A stretch of DNA of 64,000 nt from positions 124,001 through 188,000 of the forward strand of contig NZ_WBUE01000004.1 of the NCBI RefSeq assembly GCF_009026145.1, in the 5' to 3' direction. The stretch's first letter is position 1. The number at the start of each line of letters is the position of its first letter. This document shows positions 1 through 9,627 of the stretch, one piece after another. The DNA comes from Hyphomicrobium sp. GTDB lineage: Bacteria; Pseudomonadota; Alphaproteobacteria; Rhizobiales; Hyphomicrobiaceae. The notes under the pieces were generated by a model. It was not told where the DNA came from. It ran no database searches and saw only the letters and a list, made by a program, of their open reading frames with translations. Position numbers and translations under genes: made by a program.

Positions 1-24
1 CCGCCCCAGCTTCTTGTGTCGCAT
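1..24 (-). CDS. rplQ: 50S ribosomal protein L17, N-terminal fragment
   Basis: Only the first eight codons are inside the window. The reverse strand reads ATG followed by RHKKLGR, which is the conserved start of bacterial L17. Its position directly downstream of rpoA is the usual last place in the alpha operon. The rest of the gene lies beyond the left edge. Confidence 0.85.
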
Positions 25-74
25 CGTCTTTCCCTTTCGTTGTGCAATGGGGGGTTCTGCGGCCCCGCCTTGTT

Positions 75-151
75 GCGAAGAGTGAGTAGCGAAGAGCGAG
101 TAGTGAACGGAGGGAAGGCGAACTATTCGCTATTCGCCACTCCCTATTCGC
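75..151. repeat. Long imperfect inverted repeat in the rpoA-rplQ gap
   Basis: The left arm (75-107) is built from GCGAAGAG and GAGTAG units. The right arm (121-151) carries the complementary ACTATTCGC and TATTCGCC units. Read as RNA on the minus strand the arms pair over about 30 bases with several G-U pairs and a loop of about 13 bases. Each arm is itself internally repetitive. The element fills almost the whole gap between the rpoA stop and rplQ. It may be a mobile palindromic repeat or an RNA stability or processing hairpin; neither can be decided from one copy. Confidence 0.6.
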
Positions 152-154
152 GGC

Positions 155-1180
155 TTAATACTGGTCCTCGAAGCGCTTGGCCAGCTCCTCGATGTTGTCC
201 GGCGGCCAGTTCGGCACTTCCATACCGAGGTGCAGCCCCATGGAGGCGAGCACCTCTTTGATCTCGTTCAGCGACTTGCGCCCGAAGTTCGGCGTGCGCA
301 GCATCTCCGCCTCGGTCTTCTGGATGAGGTCGCCGATGTAGACGATGTTGTCGTTCTTCAAGCAGTTGGCCGAGCGCACCGACAGCTCGAGCTCGTCGAC
401 CTTCTTGAGCAGGGCGGCGTTGAAGGCCAGCTCCGGGTGACGCGCCTCCTCGACGGCCTTCTTCGGCTCCTCGAAGTTGATGAACACGGCGAGCTGGTCC
501 TGCAGGATGCGCGCGGCGAGCGCGATGGCATCCTCTGGCTTCACCGAGCCGTCGGTCTCGACCGTCATGGTCAGCTTGTCGTAGTCGAGGATCTGGCCCT
601 CGCGCGTGTTCTCGACCTTGTAGGAGACCTTCTTCACCGGGCTGTAGAGGCTGTCGACCGGGATGAGGCCGATCGGAGCGTCCTCCGGCCGATTGCGCTC
701 GGCGGCGACGTAGCCCTTGCCCATGTCGGCGGTGAATTCCATGCGGATGGCGGCACCCTGATCGAGGGTGCAGATCACGTGCTCGGGGTTCAAGATCTCG
801 ACGTCGGCGCCGGCCTCGATGTCCTTGGCGCGCACCGGGCCGCCGCCTTCCTTCTTCAGCACCATGCGCTTCACGCCTTCGGAGTGAATGCGCAGCGCGA
901 TCTCCTTGATGTTGAGGATGATGTTGGTCACATCCTCGCGCACCGAGGGGATCGAGGAGAACTCGTGCAGCACGCCGTCGATCTGCACCGTCTTGATAGC
1001 AGCGCCCTGCAGTGACGACAGGAGCACACGGCGCAGGGCGTTGCCGAGCGTCATGCCGAAGCCGCGCTCCAGCGGCTCCGCCACCACGGTGGCGATCCGG
1101 CTGCGGTCGCGGCCGGCGGCCACGTCGAGCTTGTTCGGCTTGATCAGGTCTTGCCAATTCTTCTGCAGAACGTTCACCAC
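155..1180 (-). CDS. rpoA: DNA-directed RNA polymerase subunit alpha
   Basis: The 341-residue protein has the usual length and layout of alpha. The N-terminal assembly domain contains the [10 protein letters not shown] segment near residues 47-56. A linker leads to the C-terminal domain, with [13 protein letters not shown]-like sequence near residues 295-310, which contacts UP elements and activators. The subunit dimerises and nucleates assembly with beta and beta-prime, which are also encoded in this window. It sits between rpsK and rplQ as in other alpha operons; no rpsD (S4) lies with it, unlike enteric bacteria. The start MVNVLQKNW fits alphaproteobacterial alpha. Confidence 0.98.
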   Translation of the reverse strand: MVNVLQKNWQDLIKPNKLDVAAGRDRSRIATVVAEPLERGFGMTLGNALRRVLLSSLQGAAIKTVQIDGVLHEFSSIPSVREDVTNIILNIKEIALRIHSEGVKRMVLKKEGGGPVRAKDIEAGADVEILNPEHVICTLDQGAAIRMEFTADMGKGYVAAERNRPEDAPIGLIPVDSLYSPVKKVSYKVENTREGQILDYDKLTMTVETDGSVKPEDAIALAARILQDQLAVFINFEEPKKAVEEARHPELAFNAALLKKVDELELSVRSANCLKNDNIVYIGDLIQKTEAEMLRTPNFGRKSLNEIKEVLASMGLHLGMEVPNWPPDNIEELAKRFEDQY

Positions 1181-1302
1181 GGGGAGCCTCGCTACGTAAC
1201 GTCTGCGTCCGGGACGCGCAGACGAAGGGGATACTGGTCATGCGTCGCACGCCAACGCGGAGCGACGCGCGGGGCGGAAAGATCCTCGCCCCGCTGGAGA
1301 AA

Positions 1303-1710
1303 TCAGACGCGGCGGCGCTTGCGCGGCCGGCAACCGTTGTGCGGAATGGGCGTCACGTCGCGGATCGAGGTGATCTGGAAGCCGACTGCCTGCAGGGCAC
1401 GCAGCGCCGATTCACGACCGGAGCCCGGACCGCAGACCTCGACCTCGAGGATCTTCATGCCGTGCTCCTGCGCCTTGCGGCCCGCGTCCTCGGCGGCGAC
1501 CTGGGCGGCGTACGGCGTCGACTTGCGGGAGCCCTTGAAGCCCTTGGTGCCCGACGACGACCAGGCGATGGTGTTGCCCTGCGCGTCGGTGATGGTGATC
1601 ATGGTGTTGTTGAACGATGCGTTGACGTGCGCAACGCCCGACGTGATGTTCTTCTTCTCGCGGCGGCGCACTTTGGCGCGTCCTGCGGGGGCAGTCGTCT
1701 CTTTGGCCAT
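1303..1710 (-). CDS. rpsK: 30S ribosomal protein S11
   Basis: This 135-residue protein is S11 of the small-subunit platform. It carries the conserved [15 protein letters not shown] stretch near residues 28-42 and the C-terminal [16 protein letters not shown], where the basic tail binds 16S rRNA near the mRNA exit. It is the second gene of the alpha operon, about 95 bases after rpsM and 122 bases before rpoA. Confidence 0.98.
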   Translation of the reverse strand: MAKETTAPAGRAKVRRREKKNITSGVAHVNASFNNTMITITDAQGNTIAWSSSGTKGFKGSRKSTPYAAQVAAEDAGRKAQEHGMKILEVEVCGPGSGRESALRALQAVGFQITSIRDVTPIPHNGCRPRKRRRV

Positions 1711-1805
1711 CCGTCAATTCTCCAGGGGCCGGCCGGCGGCCCGTCATGCGATATGCGTTAGAAGCGAATTGGGACAGGCCCTGCGCCCGCCCCCGAATAG
1801 GTGCG

Positions 1806-2177
1806 TCAGGCCTTCTTCTTGCCGGCGATCGGCTTTGCGGGGCCCTTGCGGGTGCGCGCGTTGGTGTGGGTGCGCTGGCCGCGGACGGGAAGCCCCTTGC
1901 GGTGGCGCAGGCCGCGGTAGCAGCCGAGGTCCATGAGGCGCTTGATGTTGGTGATGACCTCGCGGCGCAGATCGCCTTCGACGAGATAGTCGCGGTCGAT
2001 CGTCTCGCGGATCTGCAGCACCTCGGCGTCGGTCAGCTGCTGTACGCGCCGCTCGGCCGGAATGCCGACCTTGGTGCAGATGTCCTTGGCAAACTTGGGA
2101 CCAATGCCGTGAATATACTGCAGCGCGATGACAACGCGCTTCTGCGTCGGAATGTTGACGCCTGCGATACGGGCCAC
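1806..2177 (-). CDS. rpsM: 30S ribosomal protein S13
   Basis: The 123-residue protein begins [15 protein letters not shown], the classic S13 start, and ends in the basic [22 protein letters not shown] tail that reaches the ribosomal P site. S13 sits in the head of the small subunit and forms the bridge to the large subunit. The gene is preceded by a 200-base gap containing a promoter and a folded leader, so it appears to open its own transcription unit. Confidence 0.98.
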   Translation of the reverse strand: MARIAGVNIPTQKRVVIALQYIHGIGPKFAKDICTKVGIPAERRVQQLTDAEVLQIRETIDRDYLVEGDLRREVITNIKRLMDLGCYRGLRHRKGLPVRGQRTHTNARTRKGPAKPIAGKKKA

Positions 2178-2259
2178 ACGTCTCTCCTGAGGTATCGATT
2201 GCCGCCGGCAGAAGCACTCCGCCCCCGGTGCGGCATGCCGCTGCTCTAGTGTTCCTGCG

Positions 2260-2318
2260 CCAAAAACGCACCTCTCCAGCCCGTCTGTCGGCAGACCGGA
2301 TGCTTGTGAAGGTGCGTT
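2260..2318 (-). promoter_or_regulatory. Structured leader of rpsM, attenuator-like
   Basis: On the minus strand the 9-base arm AACGCACCT (2310-2318) is exactly complementary to AGGTGCGTT (2265-2273). The second arm runs directly into a run of five T residues, the layout of an intrinsic terminator. The 36-base loop contains a second small hairpin, GTCTG-CCGA-CAGAC (2283-2296). It begins just downstream of the predicted transcription start and ends about 85 bases before the rpsM start. A role in ribosomal-protein feedback or attenuation is inferred. Confidence 0.5.
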
Positions 2319-2329
2319 AAGAACGGGGT

Positions 2330-2358
2330 GTTGTAGCGGAGCAATAGGCCCCCGTCAA
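2330..2358 (-). promoter_or_regulatory. Predicted sigma-70-type promoter for rpsM-rpsK-rpoA-rplQ
   Basis: The minus strand has TTGACG (2358-2353) and TACAAC (2335-2330) separated by exactly 17 bases. This is close to the alphaproteobacterial housekeeping promoter. It lies in the only long gap between adk and rpsM and would start transcription at about 2323, immediately before the leader hairpin. Confidence 0.6.
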
Positions 2359-2378
2359 TTGGCCCGATAATGGTTTTT

Positions 2379-3038
2379 TTAGGGTGCGGCGAGAGTGTTC
2401 AGAACACCGTCCACTTGCGCCGCCACGTCGGCGATCGGGGCCATTCCGTCGACCGAATGCAGCTTGCCCTTGGCGAAGTAGTAGCCGATCAGCGGGGCGG
2501 TTTCCCGGTAGTAGGCCATCAGGCGGTTCTTCACCGTCTCGGGGTTGTCGTCGGGGCGCCGGATGAAATCCTTACCCCCGCAGCGGTCGCATACCCCCTC
2601 GACCTTCGGCTTGCAGCTCGTGTCGTGGTAGCTGGCGCCGCAGTTGGCGCACACATAGCGTCCCGAGATGCGGTCGATGAGTGCCGCGTCGTTTACCTTC
2701 AGCTCGATCACGGCGTCGATTTTCTTGCCCTGCGAGGTGAGCAGCTCGTCGAGCGCCGCCGCCTGCTTCAGGGTGCGCGGAAAGCCGTCGAGGATGAAGC
2801 CCTCGGCGCAGTCGGGGAGCGCGATGCGCTCGGCGATGATCTTGATCACCACGTGATCGGGGACGAGACCGCCGGCCTCCATGATGACGCTGGCCTCCTG
2901 CCCGACCGGCGTGCCGGCCTTGACCGCCTGCCGCAGCATGTCGCCGGTAGAAAGCTGGATGAGTCCCCGTTTCTTGGCGATCCCCTCCGCTTGCGTCCCT
3001 TTGCCGGCTCCTGGTGGACCCAGCAGGATCAGATTCAT
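2379..3038 (-). CDS. adk: Adenylate kinase, zinc-lid type
   Basis: Adenylate kinase converts ATP plus AMP into two ADP in the cytosol. The 219-residue protein has the P-loop GPPGAGKGT (residues 8-16), the AMP-site segment DGFPRT (84-89) and a long LID. The LID carries Cys130, Cys133, Cys150 and Cys153 in the C-x2-C-x16-C-x2-C spacing of zinc-binding lids, as in Gram-positive enzymes and some alphaproteobacteria. The start overlaps the secY stop by four bases (ATGA), so the two are translationally coupled as in spc operons. Confidence 0.97.
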   Translation of the reverse strand: MNLILLGPPGAGKGTQAEGIAKKRGLIQLSTGDMLRQAVKAGTPVGQEASVIMEAGGLVPDHVVIKIIAERIALPDCAEGFILDGFPRTLKQAAALDELLTSQGKKIDAVIELKVNDAALIDRISGRYVCANCGASYHDTSCKPKVEGVCDRCGGKDFIRRPDDNPETVKNRLMAYYRETAPLIGYYFAKGKLHSVDGMAPIADVAAQVDGVLNTLAAP

Positions 3039-4390
3039 CTCCGTCCTCGTCCCGTCGCGCCTCTGAGCTTGGCCTTTTTGATAAGGCCTTCATACTGGTG
3101 CGCAAGCAGATGGCTCTGCACCTGAGCCACGGTGTCCATGGTCACGCTCACCGCGATGAGCAGCGAGGTGCCGCCAAAGTAGAACGGCACGGCGGCGTAG
3201 GAAATTAGTATTTCCGGTAACACGCAGACGGCGGCCAGGTAGAGGGCGCCGACGACGGTGATGCGCGTGAGGACATAGTCGATGTACTCCGCCGTCTTCT
3301 CGCCCGGACGGATGCCGGGCAGGAACCCGCCGTATTTGCGCAGGTTGTCGGCCGTCTCCTTGGGATTGAACACGACTGCCGTGTAGAAGAAGGCGAAGAA
3401 GATGATCAGCGCCACGTACAGCAGGATGTGCAGCGGCTGGCCGCTGCCCAGCGCCGCGGTTATCTCGTTCAGCCACTGCGGTCCCTGACCGGCCGTGAAT
3501 TGCGCGGCGGTGATCGGCAGCAACAGCAGCGAGGAGGCGAAGATCGGCGGGATGACGCCGGCGGAATTGAGCTTCAAGGGCAGGTGCGAGGAATCGCCCT
3601 GGAACATGCGGTTGCCGACCTGGCGCTTCGGGTACTGGATCAGCAGGCGGCGCTGGGCGCGCTCCATGAACACGATGGCGCCAACGACGAACAGCATCAG
3701 CGCCAGGAGGGCGAGCAGCAGGCCGACCGAAAGCGAGCCGGTGCGCGCGAGCTCGAACAGTCCGACCATGGCCGACGGCAAGCCGGCGACGATGCCGGCG
3801 AAGATGATGAGCGAGATGCCGTTACCGACGCCGCGCTGCGTAATCTGCTCGCCGAGCCACATCAGGAACAGCGTGCCGCCAACCAGGGTGATGACGGTGG
3901 TGATGCGGAAGAACCAGCCGGGATCGATGACCACCGGTCCCGCCGCGCTGTGCGATCCCTCGAGGCCGATGGCGATGCCGTAGGCCTGGAAGGCGGCGAG
4001 AACGACGGTTAGATAGCGCGTGTATTGATTGATCTGCTTGCGCCCCTGCTCGCCTTCCTTCTTCAGGGCCTCGAGCTTCGGCGACATCGAGCTCATGAGC
4101 TGCATGATGATCGATGCCGAGATGTAGGGCATGATGTTGAGGGCGAAGATCGCCATGCGTTCGACGGCGCCACCGGCGAACATGTTGAACATGCCGAGGA
4201 TGCCGGAGGCATTGGCGCTGAACGTCTGCGCGAAGGCGGTCGGATTGATGCCGGGCAGCGGGATGAAGGTGCCGAAGCGATAGACGATGAGCGCGCCCAG
4301 CGTGAAATAGATGCGACGCTTGAGGTCTTCTGCTTTGGCGAAGGCGCCGAAGTTCAGATTGGCTGCAAGCTGCTCGGCAGCGGATACCAT
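3035..4390 (-). CDS. secY: Preprotein translocase subunit SecY
   Basis: SecY forms the channel for Sec-dependent export and membrane insertion. The 451-residue product shows about ten hydrophobic segments, the N-terminal RFGTFIPLPGINP region near residues 38-50, and the C-terminal GALYLAAVCVLPE and GGTSLLIAVSVTMDTVAQVQS signatures. It follows rplO and precedes adk. Its partner SecE is encoded at the other end of the translation block. Confidence 0.97.
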   Translation of the reverse strand: MVSAAEQLAANLNFGAFAKAEDLKRRIYFTLGALIVYRFGTFIPLPGINPTAFAQTFSANASGILGMFNMFAGGAVERMAIFALNIMPYISASIIMQLMSSMSPKLEALKKEGEQGRKQINQYTRYLTVVLAAFQAYGIAIGLEGSHSAAGPVVIDPGWFFRITTVITLVGGTLFLMWLGEQITQRGVGNGISLIIFAGIVAGLPSAMVGLFELARTGSLSVGLLLALLALMLFVVGAIVFMERAQRRLLIQYPKRQVGNRMFQGDSSHLPLKLNSAGVIPPIFASSLLLLPITAAQFTAGQGPQWLNEITAALGSGQPLHILLYVALIIFFAFFYTAVVFNPKETADNLRKYGGFLPGIRPGEKTAEYIDYVLTRITVVGALYLAAVCVLPEILISYAAVPFYFGGTSLLIAVSVTMDTVAQVQSHLLAHQYEGLIKKAKLRGATGRGRR

Positions 4391-4536
4391 GGTTCGTCTC
4401 TCCCGACCTTCGCGCCCGTAGCGGCGGGCCGCCCTGGGGATGTCCCCTCGCCTAAGATGGGAGCCCGTCCCGGGTGCGGCAACGCCGCTAAATTATTACC
4501 GCCCATCAGGCAGATCGGCGGCTATTTGCGCCAAGG

Positions 4537-5094
4537 CTATTCCTCGCTGCTGTCCCCTGCGGGTTTCTTCGTCGTGCTAGTGCTCTTCTTGGCAGCCGAT
4601 TTCTTGCGCTTCGCCTCGTCGGCGGCGAGCACCTTCTTTTCGATGAGCTTGATCGAGCCGCCGGCCTTCTCGATCGCCGCCTTGGCGGTGCCGGAGGCAT
4701 GGTCGACGGTGAGAGTGAGCTTGGCCGTAATCTCGCCCGAGCCGAGGAGGCGCAGGCCGTCCTTGGGGCGGCGCACGATGCCAGCGGCGACGAGAGCCTC
4801 GATGTCGACCGGCTTGCCGGCGTCGAGACGCTTGTCGTCGATCGCCTGCTGCAGAGCGCCGACGTTGACCTCGTTGTAATCCTTGCGGCGCCACTTGTTG
4901 AAGCCGCGCTTCGGCAGGCGGCGGTGGAGCGGCATCTGGCCGCCCTCGAAGCCGCCGATGGCGACGCCGGTACGGGCCGTCTGACCCTTGCCGCCGCGGC
5001 CGCCGGTCTTGCCGATGCCGGAGCCGATACCGCGGCCGATGCGCACGCGCTCCTTCCGCGAGCCGTGCTTGTCTTTGATCTCGTTGAGCCGCAT
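4537..5094 (-). CDS. rplO: 50S ribosomal protein L15 with charged C-terminal tail
   Basis: The product begins [26 protein letters not shown] and has the glycine-rich [14 protein letters not shown] segment of L15, which binds 23S rRNA during late assembly. At 185 residues it is longer than the roughly 145-160 of most L15 proteins. The excess is a low-complexity tail after about residue 155, rich in Lys, Ser, Thr and Ala and ending PAGDSSEE. A 146-base gap without recognisable sites separates it from secY. Confidence 0.97.
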   Translation of the reverse strand: MRLNEIKDKHGSRKERVRIGRGIGSGIGKTGGRGGKGQTARTGVAIGGFEGGQMPLHRRLPKRGFNKWRRKDYNEVNVGALQQAIDDKRLDAGKPVDIEALVAAGIVRRPKDGLRLLGSGEITAKLTLTVDHASGTAKAAIEKAGGSIKLIEKKVLAADEAKRKKSAAKKSTSTTKKPAGDSSEE

Positions 5095-5108
5095 CGGACC
5101 CTAGCTCC

Positions 5109-5312
5109 TCAGGATTTCTTCGCCACCGGCGCATCGACGATGCGCACCAGGTGGGGGATCGAGTTGATCATGCCGCGAATGGTCGGAGTGTCCTCCAGCG
5201 TGCGCGTGCGGTGCAGCTTGTCGAGACCGAGGCCGCGCAGCGTCTTGGTCTGGACGGCAGGCCGGCGATTGGCGCTGGCGATCTGCTCGACGGTGATGGT
5301 CTTCTTGGCCAT
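5109..5312 (-). CDS. rpmD: 50S ribosomal protein L30
   Basis: A 67-residue L30 with the conserved [27 protein letters not shown]-type core (residues 23-49) and a slightly extended C-terminus. It lies between rpsE and rplO in the standard spc order, only 14 bases before rplO. Confidence 0.96.
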   Translation of the reverse strand: MAKKTITVEQIASANRRPAVQTKTLRGLGLDKLHRTRTLEDTPTIRGMINSIPHLVRIVDAPVAKKS

Positions 5313-5350
5313 GTCACTTCATTCCTTGCCTATGCCGGGTGCGCGCCGGA

Positions 5351-5926
5351 TCACGCCTCGGCAGCAGTCTCGCCGGCGGCCGAGCCGTCGCGGCGGCGCG
5401 ACACGATCTCGCTCACCTTCTTATTGCGGCGAGCGGCGACGGCACGCGGATTCTCCTGATGCTTGAGGGCGTCGAACGTGGCGCGCACCACGTTGTAGGG
5501 GTTGGTGCTGCCCAGCGACTTGGCGACGACATCGTGCACGCCGAGCATCTCGAACACGGCGCGCATGGCGCCGCCGGCGATGATGCCCGTACCGGCGGGT
5601 GCCGAGCGCAGCACCACCTTGCCGGCGCCGTGGCGACCCTCGCTGTCGTGGTGCAGCGTGCGCGCGTCGCGCAGCGGCACGCGAACGAGCGAGCGCTTGG
5701 CCGCTTCCGTCGCCTTGCGGATCGCTTCCGGCACCTCGCGCGCCTTGCCGTGCCCGAAGCCGACGCGGCCCTTGAGGTCGCCCACGACCACCAGCGCGGC
5801 GAAGCCGAAGCGCTTGCCGCCCTTCACGACCTTGGCGACGCGATTGATGTGAACGAGCTTCTCGGTGAACTCGCTATCACGCTCTTCGCGATCGCGACCG
5901 CGGTCTCTTCCTTGGGGACGTGCCAC
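5351..5926 (-). CDS. rpsE: 30S ribosomal protein S5
   Basis: This 191-residue protein is S5, needed for decoding accuracy and mRNA entry. It has the double-stranded-RNA-binding-like N domain ([23 protein letters not shown], in two parts near residues 29-50) and the [15 protein letters not shown] motif near 120-134. The N-terminus has an Arg/Asp-rich stretch before the folded part, and the C-terminus ends in an Ala-rich tail. Confidence 0.97.
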   Translation of the reverse strand: MARPQGRDRGRDREERDSEFTEKLVHINRVAKVVKGGKRFGFAALVVVGDLKGRVGFGHGKAREVPEAIRKATEAAKRSLVRVPLRDARTLHHDSEGRHGAGKVVLRSAPAGTGIIAGGAMRAVFEMLGVHDVVAKSLGSTNPYNVVRATFDALKHQENPRAVAARRNKKVSEIVSRRRDGSAAGETAAEA

Positions 5927-5941
5927 GTTGCAATCCTCTTC

Positions 5942-6310
5942 CTAAAAGTTCAGGCCGCCTTCGCGCGCGGCATCGGCCAGCGCCTTCACGCGGCCGTGGT
6001 AGATGTAGCCGCCACGATCGAAGACGACGTCCTTGACGCCAGCCTTGATGGCGCGTTCGGCAATGAGCTTACCCACGGCGGCTGCCGCGGCTTTGTCGGC
6101 GCCGGTCTTCAGCGTCGACTTGAGATCCTTGTCGAGGGTCGAGGCCGCCGCAACGGTCTTGCCCGCCGCGTCGTCGATCACCTGCACGTAGATGTGCTTC
6201 GACGAGCGGTGCACGGAAAGACGCGGGCGATCCGTCGCATTCGCCTTCAAGGCGCGGCGGACGCGCGACTTGCGCCGATCGAACAGTTTATTGAGCGCGG
6301 TGATAGCCAT
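5942..6310 (-). CDS. rplR: 50S ribosomal protein L18
   Basis: L18 binds 5S rRNA and joins it to the large subunit. The start at [22 protein letters not shown] gives 122 residues, the normal length. The frame stays open much further upstream, but that stretch is only the shadow of rplF. The C-terminal [25 protein letters not shown] matches the family end. It starts 11 bases after the rplF stop. Confidence 0.96.
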   Translation of the reverse strand: MAITALNKLFDRRKSRVRRALKANATDRPRLSVHRSSKHIYVQVIDDAAGKTVAAASTLDKDLKSTLKTGADKAAAAAVGKLIAERAIKAGVKDVVFDRGGYIYHGRVKALADAAREGGLNF

Positions 6311-6321
6311 AGCTGGCGTCC

Positions 6322-6864
6322 TTACTTCTTCTTGCCTTCCTTGCGGAAGATGTATTCGCCCTGATAGCGGATGCCCTTGCCCTGGTAGGGCTCCGGCGGC
6401 CGCGAGGCGCGGATGTTGGCCGCCACCTGCCCGACGAGTTGCCGGTCGATCCCGGAGACGGTGATGATCTCCTGCTTGGCGCCGGACACCTTCACCTCGA
6501 CGCCGGCGGGGATCTTGTGCACCACGTCGTGGCTGAAGCCGATGTTGAGCTGCAGCTGATCCTTGCCCTTCATGGCGGCGCGGAAGCCGATGCCCTGAAT
6601 TTCCAGCGTACGCGAGTACCCGTTGGTGACGCCGCCCATCAGGTTCGAGATCATGGTGCGCGACATGCCCCACATGGAGCGCGCCATCTTGGTCTCATCG
6701 AGCGGCGTGACCTCGATGCCCTCGGCCGACTTCTCGACCTTGATCTTGTCGGGAACCGTGAAGGAAAGCTCGCCCTTCGGCCCCTTGACCTTGACCTCTC
6801 GCCCGCTGACCGTCGCCGTCACATTGGACGGGACCGGGACTGCTCTCTTGCCGATACGTGACAT
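6322..6864 (-). CDS. rplF: 50S ribosomal protein L6
   Basis: The 180-residue product starts [16 protein letters not shown] and has the two tandem L6 folds. The C-terminal signature [16 protein letters not shown] lies near residues 153-168. L6 lies at the base of the L7/L12 stalk close to the factor-binding site. Order and length are standard for the spc operon. Confidence 0.98.
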   Translation of the reverse strand: MSRIGKRAVPVPSNVTATVSGREVKVKGPKGELSFTVPDKIKVEKSAEGIEVTPLDETKMARSMWGMSRTMISNLMGGVTNGYSRTLEIQGIGFRAAMKGKDQLQLNIGFSHDVVHKIPAGVEVKVSGAKQEIITVSGIDRQLVGQVAANIRASRPPEPYQGKGIRYQGEYIFRKEGKKK

Positions 6865-6911
6865 GGTCGTTCCAAAGCCTTGTTGCGAGCCCGCCGAGCG
6901 CGAGCCGCAGA

Positions 6912-7310
6912 TTAGAAGATTGAGCAGAGAATCTCTCCGCCGACGTTCTGCTCGCGCGCCTTAGAGTCGGACATGACACCCTTCGGCGTCGAAAGGATCG
7001 CGACACCAAGCCCGTTGGCGACGGTGGGCAGATCGCGCACCGGCGAGTAGACGCGCCGACCCGGCGTCGACACCCGCTTGATCTCGCGAATGGCGGGCTG
7101 CCCGTTGTAGTACTTGAGCTCGATTTCGAAGGTCGGCAGCGCGCCCTTCTGCTCGACGCGCGCGTAGCCGCGAATGTAGCCCTCCTCCTCGAGCACGTCG
7201 AGGACGCGCGCGCGAATGCTGGAGGCCGGCGTGACGACTTTCGGGCGCCGCCGCATTTGAGCGTTGCGGATGCGGGTCAGCATGTCGCCCAAGGGATCGT
7301 TCATGGACAT
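6912..7310 (-). CDS. rpsH: 30S ribosomal protein S8
   Basis: A 132-residue S8 beginning [21 protein letters not shown], with the [26 protein letters not shown]-type C-domain (in two parts near residues 90-115) that grips helix 21 of 16S rRNA. In enteric bacteria S8 also represses the spc operon by binding its mRNA; whether that happens here cannot be seen. Confidence 0.97.
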   Translation of the reverse strand: MSMNDPLGDMLTRIRNAQMRRRPKVVTPASSIRARVLDVLEEEGYIRGYARVEQKGALPTFEIELKYYNGQPAIREIKRVSTPGRRVYSPVRDLPTVANGLGVAILSTPKGVMSDSKAREQNVGGEILCSIF

Positions 7311-7323
7311 TCTTCTTGCTCCC

Positions 7324-7629
7324 TTACCAGCTCGACTTGACCATGCCGGGAATGAGGCCCTGGCTCGCCAGATCGCGAAGCTGGTTGCGGCACATTCTGA
7401 GCTTGCGGTAATAGCCGCGCGCGCGACCGGTGAGCTCGCAGCGGTTGCGGATGCGCGTCGGCGAGGAGTTGCGCGGCATCTCGGCCAGCTTGATGCGCGC
7501 CGCGAAACGCTCTTCCGCCGGACGCTTCAAGTCGTTGGCGATCGCCTTCAGGCGCTTGCGCTTCTCGGCCTTCTGGGCCGACAGCTGCCGCCGCCTGTTG
7601 TTCTTCTCTACCGAGCTCGTCTTAGCCAT
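7324..7629 (-). CDS. rpsN: 30S ribosomal protein S14, zinc-free form
   Basis: The 101-residue length and the absence of paired CxxC motifs identify the long, zinc-independent S14 form. The C-terminal [26 protein letters not shown] region and the SSW end are typical. It lies 13 bases before rpsH and 41 after rplE. Confidence 0.97.
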   Translation of the reverse strand: MAKTSSVEKNNRRRQLSAQKAEKRKRLKAIANDLKRPAEERFAARIKLAEMPRNSSPTRIRNRCELTGRARGYYRKLRMCRNQLRDLASQGLIPGMVKSSW

Positions 7630-7670
7630 CTAAATCCTCCAAAGGCCTTTCGGGCTGATCCCGAGGTCCT

Positions 7671-8357
7671 CTAGCTGCGAAACGGGAAGTTGAAGCCACG
7701 CAGAAGCTCGCGGGCCTCCTCGTCGGATTTCGCCGACGTACATACGATGATGTCCATGCCCCAGATCTGGTCGACTTTGTCGTAGTCGATCTCAGGGAAC
7801 ACGATGTGCTCCTTCAAGCCGCAGGCATAGTTGCCGCGGCCGTCGAAGCTCTTCGGGTTGAGACCGCGGAAGTCCTTGACGCGCGGCAGCGCGATGGTGA
7901 CGAAGCGGTCGAGGAACTCGTACATGCGGTCTCCGCGCAGCGTCACCTTGGCGCCGATCGGCATGCCCTCGCGCAGCTTGTAGGTGGCGATGGCCTTGCG
8001 CGAGCGCGTCTGCACGGGACGCTGGCCGGCAATGAGGGCGAGGTCGCCGGCGGCACTGTCCACCTTCTTGCGGTCGTTGACCGCCTCGCCGACACCCATG
8101 TTGAGCACGATCTTCTCGATCTTCGGCACCTGCATGTTGTTCTTGTACTCGAACTTCTTCTGCAGGGCCTCGCGCACCACCTTCTCGTAGTGCGCTTTCA
8201 TGCGCGGCTTGTAGTCCTTCGGACGCGGGGCAGCAGGCGCCCGCGGCTCCTTGGAAGCCGCCGCCTTCTTGTCGCCCTGCTTGGCGCCCTTGGCCTTCTG
8301 CGGCGCGCCCTCCTTGGGGGCGCCAGCGGCCTTCGCGGGTTTCTCTTTGTCAGCCAT
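7671..8357 (-). CDS. rplE: 50S ribosomal protein L5 with N-terminal extension
   Basis: L5 binds 5S rRNA and contacts P-site tRNA. The conserved body starts at about residue 47 ([19 protein letters not shown]) and runs through [19 protein letters not shown] to the FNFPFRS end, about 180 residues. In front is a 45-residue low-complexity segment rich in Ala, Lys, Gly and Pro, making the total 228 against a usual 178-187. A start at the beginning of the body would need a non-ATG codon, so the long form is preferred. The stop of rplX lies six bases upstream. Confidence 0.95.
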   Translation of the reverse strand: MADKEKPAKAAGAPKEGAPQKAKGAKQGDKKAAASKEPRAPAAPRPKDYKPRMKAHYEKVVREALQKKFEYKNNMQVPKIEKIVLNMGVGEAVNDRKKVDSAAGDLALIAGQRPVQTRSRKAIATYKLREGMPIGAKVTLRGDRMYEFLDRFVTIALPRVKDFRGLNPKSFDGRGNYACGLKEHIVFPEIDYDKVDQIWGMDIIVCTSAKSDEEARELLRGFNFPFRS

Positions 8358-8363
8358 GGCTCA

Positions 8364-8687
8364 TTATCTCTCCGGAATGACTTCGCCCGAGCGCTTGGCG
8401 AAGCGAACCTTCTTGCCGTCGTCGAGGAACTTGAAGCCGATGCGGCTCGGCTTGCCGTCCTTGGGATCCTCGAGCGCCAGGTTGGAAATGTGAATTGGCG
8501 CTTCCTTGGAAACGATGCCGCCTTCCTGCGCGGCGGTCTGCTTCTGGTGGCGACGCACGACGTTGACGCCACGCACGATCGCCCGCTGCTCCTTGGGCAG
8601 CATCTCGACGACCTCGCCGTGCTTGCCCTTGTCGCGGCCGGCGATCACGATGACGTGGTCGCCCTTCTTGATCTTGAGCGATGCCAT
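8364..8687 (-). CDS. rplX: 50S ribosomal protein L24
   Basis: The start [22 protein letters not shown] gives 107 residues and contains the KOW motif near residues 8-30. L24 initiates large-subunit assembly. Its ATG overlaps the rplN stop by one base (TGATG), supporting this start over the much longer open frame upstream. Confidence 0.96.
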   Translation of the reverse strand: MASLKIKKGDHVIVIAGRDKGKHGEVVEMLPKEQRAIVRGVNVVRRHQKQTAAQEGGIVSKEAPIHISNLALEDPKDGKPSRIGFKFLDDGKKVRFAKRSGEVIPER

Positions 8688-9055
8688 CACAGCACCTCCG
8701 GAGCGAGCGATACGATCTTCATGTGGTTCTTGGCCCTCAGCTCGCGCGTGACCGGTCCGAAGATGCGGGTGCCGACCGGCTCGCCCTGCGCGTTGATCAG
8801 CACCGCGGCGTTGCGGTCGAAGCGGATCAGCGAGCCGTCGGGACGGCGCACGCCCTTGGCGGTGCGCACCACGACGGCCTTCATCACCTGGCCCTTCTTC
8901 ACGCGACCCTTCGGAATGGCTTCCTTGACCGAGACGACGATGGTGTCGCCGACGGTCGCGTACTTGCGCTTCGAGCCGCCCAGCACCTTGATGCACTGAA
9001 CGCGGCGCGCGCCCGAATTGTCGGCGACGTCGAGATTGGTCTCCATCTGGATCAT
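8687..9055 (-). CDS. rplN: 50S ribosomal protein L14
   Basis: Starting at [18 protein letters not shown], the universal L14 N-terminus, the product has 122 residues, the family length. An ATG six codons earlier exists but adds residues not found in L14. L14 lies at the subunit interface. It couples to rplX by a TGATG overlap. Confidence 0.97.
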   Translation of the reverse strand: MIQMETNLDVADNSGARRVQCIKVLGGSKRKYATVGDTIVVSVKEAIPKGRVKKGQVMKAVVVRTAKGVRRPDGSLIRFDRNAAVLINAQGEPVGTRIFGPVTRELRAKNHMKIVSLAPEVL

Positions 9056-9139
9056 CGCGCTCGTCCTTTCCAACTTCCGCCCGCAGGCGGACCTTCATCC
9101 TTCGGCGAGCCCCGGCGCCCGCCCATCCCCGAGGTGGCC

Positions 9140-9376
9140 TCAACCGGCCTCGGTCAAAACCACCCAGCGCTTATTCTTCGAGATCGGCGCGCTTTCGACG
9201 ATCTCGACGCGATCCCCGATCTTGAACGCGTTCTTCTCGTCGTGGGCGTGGTACTTCTTCGTGCGGCGCACGGTCTTCTTGAACAGCGGATGCGTGTAGC
9301 GACGCTCCACCTCGACCACCACCGTCTTGTCGTTCTTGTCAGAGACGACCACGCCCTGCAGCACGCGTTTCGGCAT
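9140..9376 (-). CDS. rpsQ: 30S ribosomal protein S17
   Basis: This 78-residue S17 begins [18 protein letters not shown] and has the OB-fold sequence [19 protein letters not shown] near residues 29-47. It follows rpmC by five bases and precedes rplN by 84 bases, the S10/spc operon boundary in other bacteria. Confidence 0.97.
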   Translation of the reverse strand: MPKRVLQGVVVSDKNDKTVVVEVERRYTHPLFKKTVRRTKKYHAHDEKNAFKIGDRVEIVESAPISKNKRWVVLTEAG

Positions 9377-9381
9377 TCCAG

Positions 9382-9597
9382 TTACTCCTTCGCAGCGCTT
9401 TTGGCGCCGCCGGCACGCCGCGCACGCGCGACGGTCAGCAAGCGGGCGATGTCGCGACGCACCGCGCGCACGCGCGAGGTGTTCTCGAGCTGGCCGGAAG
9501 CCCGCTGGAAGCGCAGGTTGAACTGCTCCTTCTTGAGCTTCTGCAGCTGGTCATCCAGCTGGTCGAGAGTCATGTCTCGAAACCCGTCCGCCTTCAT
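9382..9597 (-). CDS. rpmC: 50S ribosomal protein L29
   Basis: A 71-residue L29: two helices with the conserved [22 protein letters not shown] core (in two parts near residues 21-42) and the [10 protein letters not shown] segment. L29 surrounds the peptide exit tunnel next to L23. The last ten residues are an Ala/Gly/Lys tail. Confidence 0.96.
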   Translation of the reverse strand: MKADGFRDMTLDQLDDQLQKLKKEQFNLRFQRASGQLENTSRVRAVRRDIARLLTVARARRAGGAKSAAKE

Positions 9598-9627
9598 CGC
9601 CTTAGTTCCTCGTCCAATCCCTTAAGC

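Noticed and set aside
144-1250. A 368-codon minus-strand frame overlapping rpoA
   Set aside because: It is a frame-shifted shadow of rpoA; the rpoA frame has complete alpha-subunit motifs.
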